From Moorena bouillonii PNG (GTDB lineage Bacteria > Cyanobacteriota > Cyanobacteriia > Cyanobacteriales > Coleofasciculaceae), in NCBI RefSeq assembly GCF_001942495.1, contig NZ_MKZS01000001.1, positions 2,539,753 to 2,587,623 of the forward strand: a DNA stretch of 47,871 nt. The letters run 5' to 3'. The notes under the pieces were generated by a model. That model saw only the letters and a list, made by a program, of their open reading frames with translations, was not told the origin of the DNA and made no database searches. A program made the translations under genes and the position numbers. Shown here in pieces: positions 44,805 to 47,871 of the stretch; position 1 is the stretch's first letter, and each line of letters begins with the position of its first letter.

Positions 44805-45683
44805 CTAATATAAAAACCAATCGAAATTTCGGCTAATCAACAATTCTGTCTTCTTGGCATGGTGAGTGTTTTTCATCGCAATAGGTTGTATAGCAAATTC
44901 ATAGCGACTTGCTAGATCCCTTGTTTCTTCTGTATTGTCATAGCTCATCAGAAAATCGCCTTCTAATTTGCTAGCAAGTTTAAATAGAGCTTCATGATCA
45001 ACTGCTGAATATCGATAGAGCCTGCGCCCAGCTTTTAAATAAGGTGGATCAATAAAATAAATAGCATCGTTGCGGTGATAATTTTGCTCACAAACCTCAA
45101 ACCCATCCCCAGCAATAAATTTAATTTTTGTCTTGATTTCAGCAATAGAAAGTATGCGCTTTTTCAGGGTTTGAGGATACCAGCGTGACGTGATTCCTTT
45201 GCCATTTTCCCCATTTTTCATAAAACTAGCACCATCAGCCAGAATTCCACCACGATTAACGCGATTTTTAACTACTGTTGCGAAAGCGAGAGATTCAAGA
45301 GATTCATTTGCAGAATCAATAGCTTGCTTAGCACTCTTTGCAGTTAGATGAAAATTGACAATAGTTTCGGCTAGCCATTCGGCACCACCACCTAAAATGA
45401 CCTGCCACACAGCAGCAACCCCTTCATCTTTTTCTACCATAGTCACTCTACCTACTAAATTATCGAAAGCAGCAGTAAGACTGACTATACCTCCACCAGC
45501 AAAAGGTTCAAAAAGTTCCTTATCTGTACCACCTTTATTATACAACCATTGGCGAATTTGGGGTATTAGCCAAGTTTTACCACCAGCATAGCGAAATGGG
45601 CTACGTTGCGGCACACTAGCTACATTTATGACTTTTTTATGACTGGTGAGAGAGGCAGTATTAAATAGCTCAAGTTGAGTCAT
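44805..45683 (-). CDS. D12-class (Dam-like) DNA adenine N6-methyltransferase
   Basis: The 292-aa enzyme transfers methyl from SAM to adenine N6. The order is that of the alpha (D12) class: SPFRYAGGKTWLIPQIRQWL (29-48), ELFEPFAGGGIVSLTAAF with the SAM-binding loop, and the catalytic DPPY at 212-215 in IYFIDPPYLKAGRRLY. Chemistry is well supported; the recognition site is unknown. It follows the NotI-like endonuclease gene on the same strand by about 150 bp (with GAGCAGG heptamers in the gap), suggesting a restriction-modification pair. Confidence 0.92.
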   Translation of the reverse strand: MTQLELFNTASLTSHKKVINVASVPQRSPFRYAGGKTWLIPQIRQWLYNKGGTDKELFEPFAGGGIVSLTAAFDNLVGRVTMVEKDEGVAAVWQVILGGGAEWLAETIVNFHLTAKSAKQAIDSANESLESLAFATVVKNRVNRGGILADGASFMKNGENGKGITSRWYPQTLKKRILSIAEIKTKIKFIAGDGFEVCEQNYHRNDAIYFIDPPYLKAGRRLYRYSAVDHEALFKLASKLEGDFLMSYDNTEETRDLASRYEFAIQPIAMKNTHHAKKTELLISRNFDWFLY

Positions 45684-45835
45684 TGGCTTATAGCAATTCT
45701 ACGACTTGTTAGGTACAAATTTCTGGTTTTTAGGGAGCAGGGAGCAGGGAGCAGGGAGCATATAATAGGAAAGAGGGAAGAGGGAAGAGGGAAAAAATAA
45801 TGTGTACCTCATAGCTACGATAAACGGCTTATCCT
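45684..45835. repeat. GGGAGCA and AGAGGGA heptamers
   Basis: GAGCAGG units at about 45735-45760 and AGAGGGA units at 45770-45792, between the two restriction-modification genes. Confidence 0.8.
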
Positions 45836-46708
45836 TTATTGTAAAGGAAGATCTACTATGGTTTGAGTATCTGGAGGATTATCTAGTTTATCATCAAGTT
45901 TCTGTTGAAGCACTTCAAGGAAATCTTCTACGTTACCAGCTTTCGGTGTTGAAATAGCGTTAATTGCTGCCCAGTATTCTGTATAAATTACATCGTGTAA
46001 CGTCAAATTGAACTTATTTTTTTCCTGTTCTAGGGTGTAAAGATGCCAGGCAACTTCCGATTTATCCCATTCAACCTGTGGCAATTGTGGCAGAGTATCA
46101 AAGAAACTCTTTTGTAAAACGATTACCTGTTTCTTATTCCACTCACGAAAAATTGACCCCTTATACAAAAGCTGAGGGAGGAGGCGTTTGCGTGAGGATG
46201 ATAGATAATCTGGACTAGGATAATAAGTTGTCAATTTTGCCCAATCTATAGTTTTCCAGTCTTCAGGATTACTAATATACCTTTCAAAGGGTTTTCTAAC
46301 GTTACCAGAAATATAAACAGCTTGCACTTCTACAGAGCCAAAATCTAAAACTTTTCCTCGATCATCATAAGAAACTAAGACTAGATCAATATTTCCAGCG
46401 GACTGACCATTGGCATCTTTCAAGCGAACCTCTGTCAGGGAAGTCCAATTAGTTTCCTCTCCAAAGAAATAATTAGCGGCATTTTCAGCAATTAGCCAAT
46501 CCTGTCGGAAGCGAACTGGACAAGTAATGACCGATTCATCCCTGTGATAGATACTACATACACCTAGAGGATTGTTTGCCTTATCTTTGGTGCAATTCGG
46601 CACCTTATTGTTATAAGGACACAGTTTGTAGCGACGATACCGCTTTGCCTGTTCTGTGAAGTTGTTAGTTGGGAATCCGAAGACCTCTGCAAGAGGATTG
46701 TTGGACAT
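45836..46708 (-). CDS. NotI-like type II restriction endonuclease
   Basis: The 290-aa protein carries the features of NotI: four cysteines C30, C39, C51 and C63 (CPY..., GVCSIY, ITCPVRF) matching the NotI metal-binding Cys4 site, then RQDWLIAENAANYFFGEE. The nuclease core of PD-(D/E)XK type ends in E-x-Q: D108 in GNIDLVLV, and E127/Q129 in FGSVEVQAVYISG. KPFERYISNPEDW and YYPSPDYLSSSRKRLLPQL follow, as in other NotI-type proteins. It is about 90 aa shorter than NotI itself. The methyltransferase next to it is adenine-specific, so the target may differ from GCGGCCGC. Confidence 0.85.
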   Translation of the reverse strand: MSNNPLAEVFGFPTNNFTEQAKRYRRYKLCPYNNKVPNCTKDKANNPLGVCSIYHRDESVITCPVRFRQDWLIAENAANYFFGEETNWTSLTEVRLKDANGQSAGNIDLVLVSYDDRGKVLDFGSVEVQAVYISGNVRKPFERYISNPEDWKTIDWAKLTTYYPSPDYLSSSRKRLLPQLLYKGSIFREWNKKQVIVLQKSFFDTLPQLPQVEWDKSEVAWHLYTLEQEKNKFNLTLHDVIYTEYWAAINAISTPKAGNVEDFLEVLQQKLDDKLDNPPDTQTIVDLPLQ

Positions 46709-47038
46709 ATCAATTTAGTATAGTACTTATGTAAATCTAAGACTACCGTAAGAAGGTCAAGATATTGATTAAAGTTGTACCGCGAAGGGTGAAGCTAGAT
46801 GATTGCTTACGGATGAACAGCTAAGGTGGCAATTTATACTCAGCAGCAATCCATTGATGCGAACGCGAAGCGTGACCGTTCGCGTAGCGTGGCCTTTTGG
46901 CCAAGGTCAATCGCAACCAAGTTCCAGCAAACTTCCTAGTGCAATTCGCTACTTGCCCGATTGTCACGTTTCTTCGGACTGCCCTATAAAATAGATACAG
47001 CTCAACCTTACCATTAGGCTCAAAATCAGGAGACTTAA
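46709..47038. repeat. Intergenic region with a long HIP1-associated module
   Basis: On the minus strand 46884-46914 is a 31-bp variant (24 + 7) with GGCCAAAAGGCCACGCTAC beside degenerate HIP1 GCGAACGG; GCGAAGCGTGACC precedes it. Open frames across it are repeat-derived. The divergent promoters of the NotI-like gene and the gene at 47039 should lie here. Confidence 0.65.
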
Positions 47039-47644
47039 GTGGCATATAGTGACTTTACTCTCAAGAAAGTAAAGCTTGACTTCAATATCCAGACTGTGGA
47101 GGATCAGTCACTATTTTCCAATACTGAAGAAATTCAAATAAGTGATTATCTGGCACAGACCTTAAAAAGAAATGTCCCTTTAGCCTTAGCGATTAATACG
47201 GAAAAAGCTAGGTCAGAACTAATCATTATTAATATCTTACTGGAAGTCAAAGAAAAAGCATCTGAAAAAATTAGTCTATTCTCAGGCATTGATTTTAATG
47301 TAGATAAGGAAAAAGGCTTAACTGGATTTTGCGATTATATCATTAGCGGATCAGAAGAGCAGTTATATTTAGAGTTACCGGTAATTACAATAGTTGAAGC
47401 TAAGAATGAAAATATTATATCTGGCTTAGGTCAATGTATTGCAGAAATGTATGCGGCTCAACTCTTTAATCAAGAAGCAAGTTATGAGTTACCCTGTGTA
47501 TATGGTGCAGTAACAACAGGGGATGAATGGAGGTTTATTAAACTTGAAAAAAATGTCGCTTATATAGATAATGATAGCTATTATATTAGCGATATTAATA
47601 AAATTATTGGGATTCTAGTGAACATGGTTAAAGGAGAAGCCTAA
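47039..47644 (+). CDS. Putative PD-(D/E)XK nuclease-like protein
   Basis: The 201-aa protein begins at GTG 47039, with CAGGAG seven bases upstream. It shows the nuclease core pattern: E60 in KARSELII, D99 in GFCDYIIS, then hydrophobic strand VITIVEAKNE with E120 and K122. This D...ExK arrangement fits PD-(D/E)XK phosphodiesterases. From memory, proteins opening MAYSDFTL are widespread in cyanobacteria, often in multiple copies, without assigned function. It is divergent from the NotI-like gene, so membership of the same system is uncertain. Confidence 0.65.
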   Translation: MAYSDFTLKKVKLDFNIQTVEDQSLFSNTEEIQISDYLAQTLKRNVPLALAINTEKARSELIIINILLEVKEKASEKISLFSGIDFNVDKEKGLTGFCDYIISGSEEQLYLELPVITIVEAKNENIISGLGQCIAEMYAAQLFNQEASYELPCVYGAVTTGDEWRFIKLEKNVAYIDNDSYYISDINKIIGILVNMVKGEA

Positions 47645-47871
47645 TACTATTAGGAAAGGGAGCAGGGAGCAGGGAGCAGGGAGCAGGGAGCAGGTAACAC
47701 GTAAAAGGTAACAGGGAAGAAGGTAAAAATTATGTGTACCTCATTAGGGTAAAATATACTACTTTAGCAAAGGGAACAGGGAAAATAGAAAAAATTCGTC
47801 TACCTCATTCTCCCGATTCCCGATTCCCGATTCCCGATTCCCGATTCCCGATTCCCGACTCCCGATTCCCG
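47645..47871. repeat. Terminal heptamer arrays
   Basis: GAGCAGG heptamers at 47660-47694 and a TTCCCGA array (about eight units, one CTCCCGA) at 47813-47871 running off the window. The same heptamer precedes the CHAT gene at 40069-40155. Confidence 0.85.

Noticed and set aside
46821-47045. Minus-strand open frame of 74 codons
   Set aside because: It reads through the HIP1-associated repeat (ANGHASRS, AKRPRYANG), a common false ORF in such genomes.

Overview
The window is chromosomal DNA of a filamentous cyanobacterium. The direct evidence is a psb30/ycf12 photosystem II gene, a Tic22-family gene, cyanobacterial-type sensor kinases, many HIP1 octamers (GCGATCGC) and abundant 7-bp tandem repeats. 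The density of heptamer and palindromic repeats resembles large-genome marine filamentous genera such as Moorena; that genus-level guess is inference only.

Layout. Positions 1-3100 are an IS graveyard in which three insertion sequences are nested and then rearranged. Positions 3.1-8.5 kb hold an AT-rich accessory cassette: a group II PLP decarboxylase gene split by an intact IS4-family element, a Cys/Met-metabolism PLP enzyme and a MATE exporter. Positions 8.7-13.5 kb carry an IS630-type MITE candidate, a DUF2330 + RnfD-like operon with a small coupled ORF upstream, an alpha/beta hydrolase and an ACT-domain protein. Positions 14.5-34.5 kb are ordinary cyanobacterial core genome: two GNAT acetyltransferases, tRNA-Pro, Tic22-prmC (overlapping), a Sua5/YrdC protein, a degenerate histidine kinase, recJ, psb30, a YkgJ protein, trpF, a DICT-GAF histidine kinase, a pentapeptide-repeat protein, an Hpt protein, a DUF937 protein, a membrane GTPase, mazG, a DUF2227 protein, tRNA-Val and an MscS channel.

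Positions 35-47.9 kb are accessory again. They hold a 316-aa protein with a C-terminal membrane helix beside a frameshifted TIR-like remnant, rmlB and rmlA (dTDP-sugar synthesis), a TPR-CHAT protease-like protein lacking its normal N-terminus, a helix-turn-helix gene preceded by five spaced direct repeats, three small antitoxin-like genes, and a probable restriction-modification pair (D12-class adenine methyltransferase plus NotI-like endonuclease) with a divergent PD-(D/E)XK-like gene.

The most unusual signal is in the short repeats. A 24-bp palindromic module sits exactly at HIP1 octamers, duplicates GCGAT and keeps reading frames open: it adds 8 codons to the CHAT gene and is also in a small antitoxin-like gene. 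A separate 46-bp family has constant ends and exchangeable hairpin cores; one copy lies in frame in a histidine kinase gene. Both look like short elements whose length and sequence are compatible with life inside genes.
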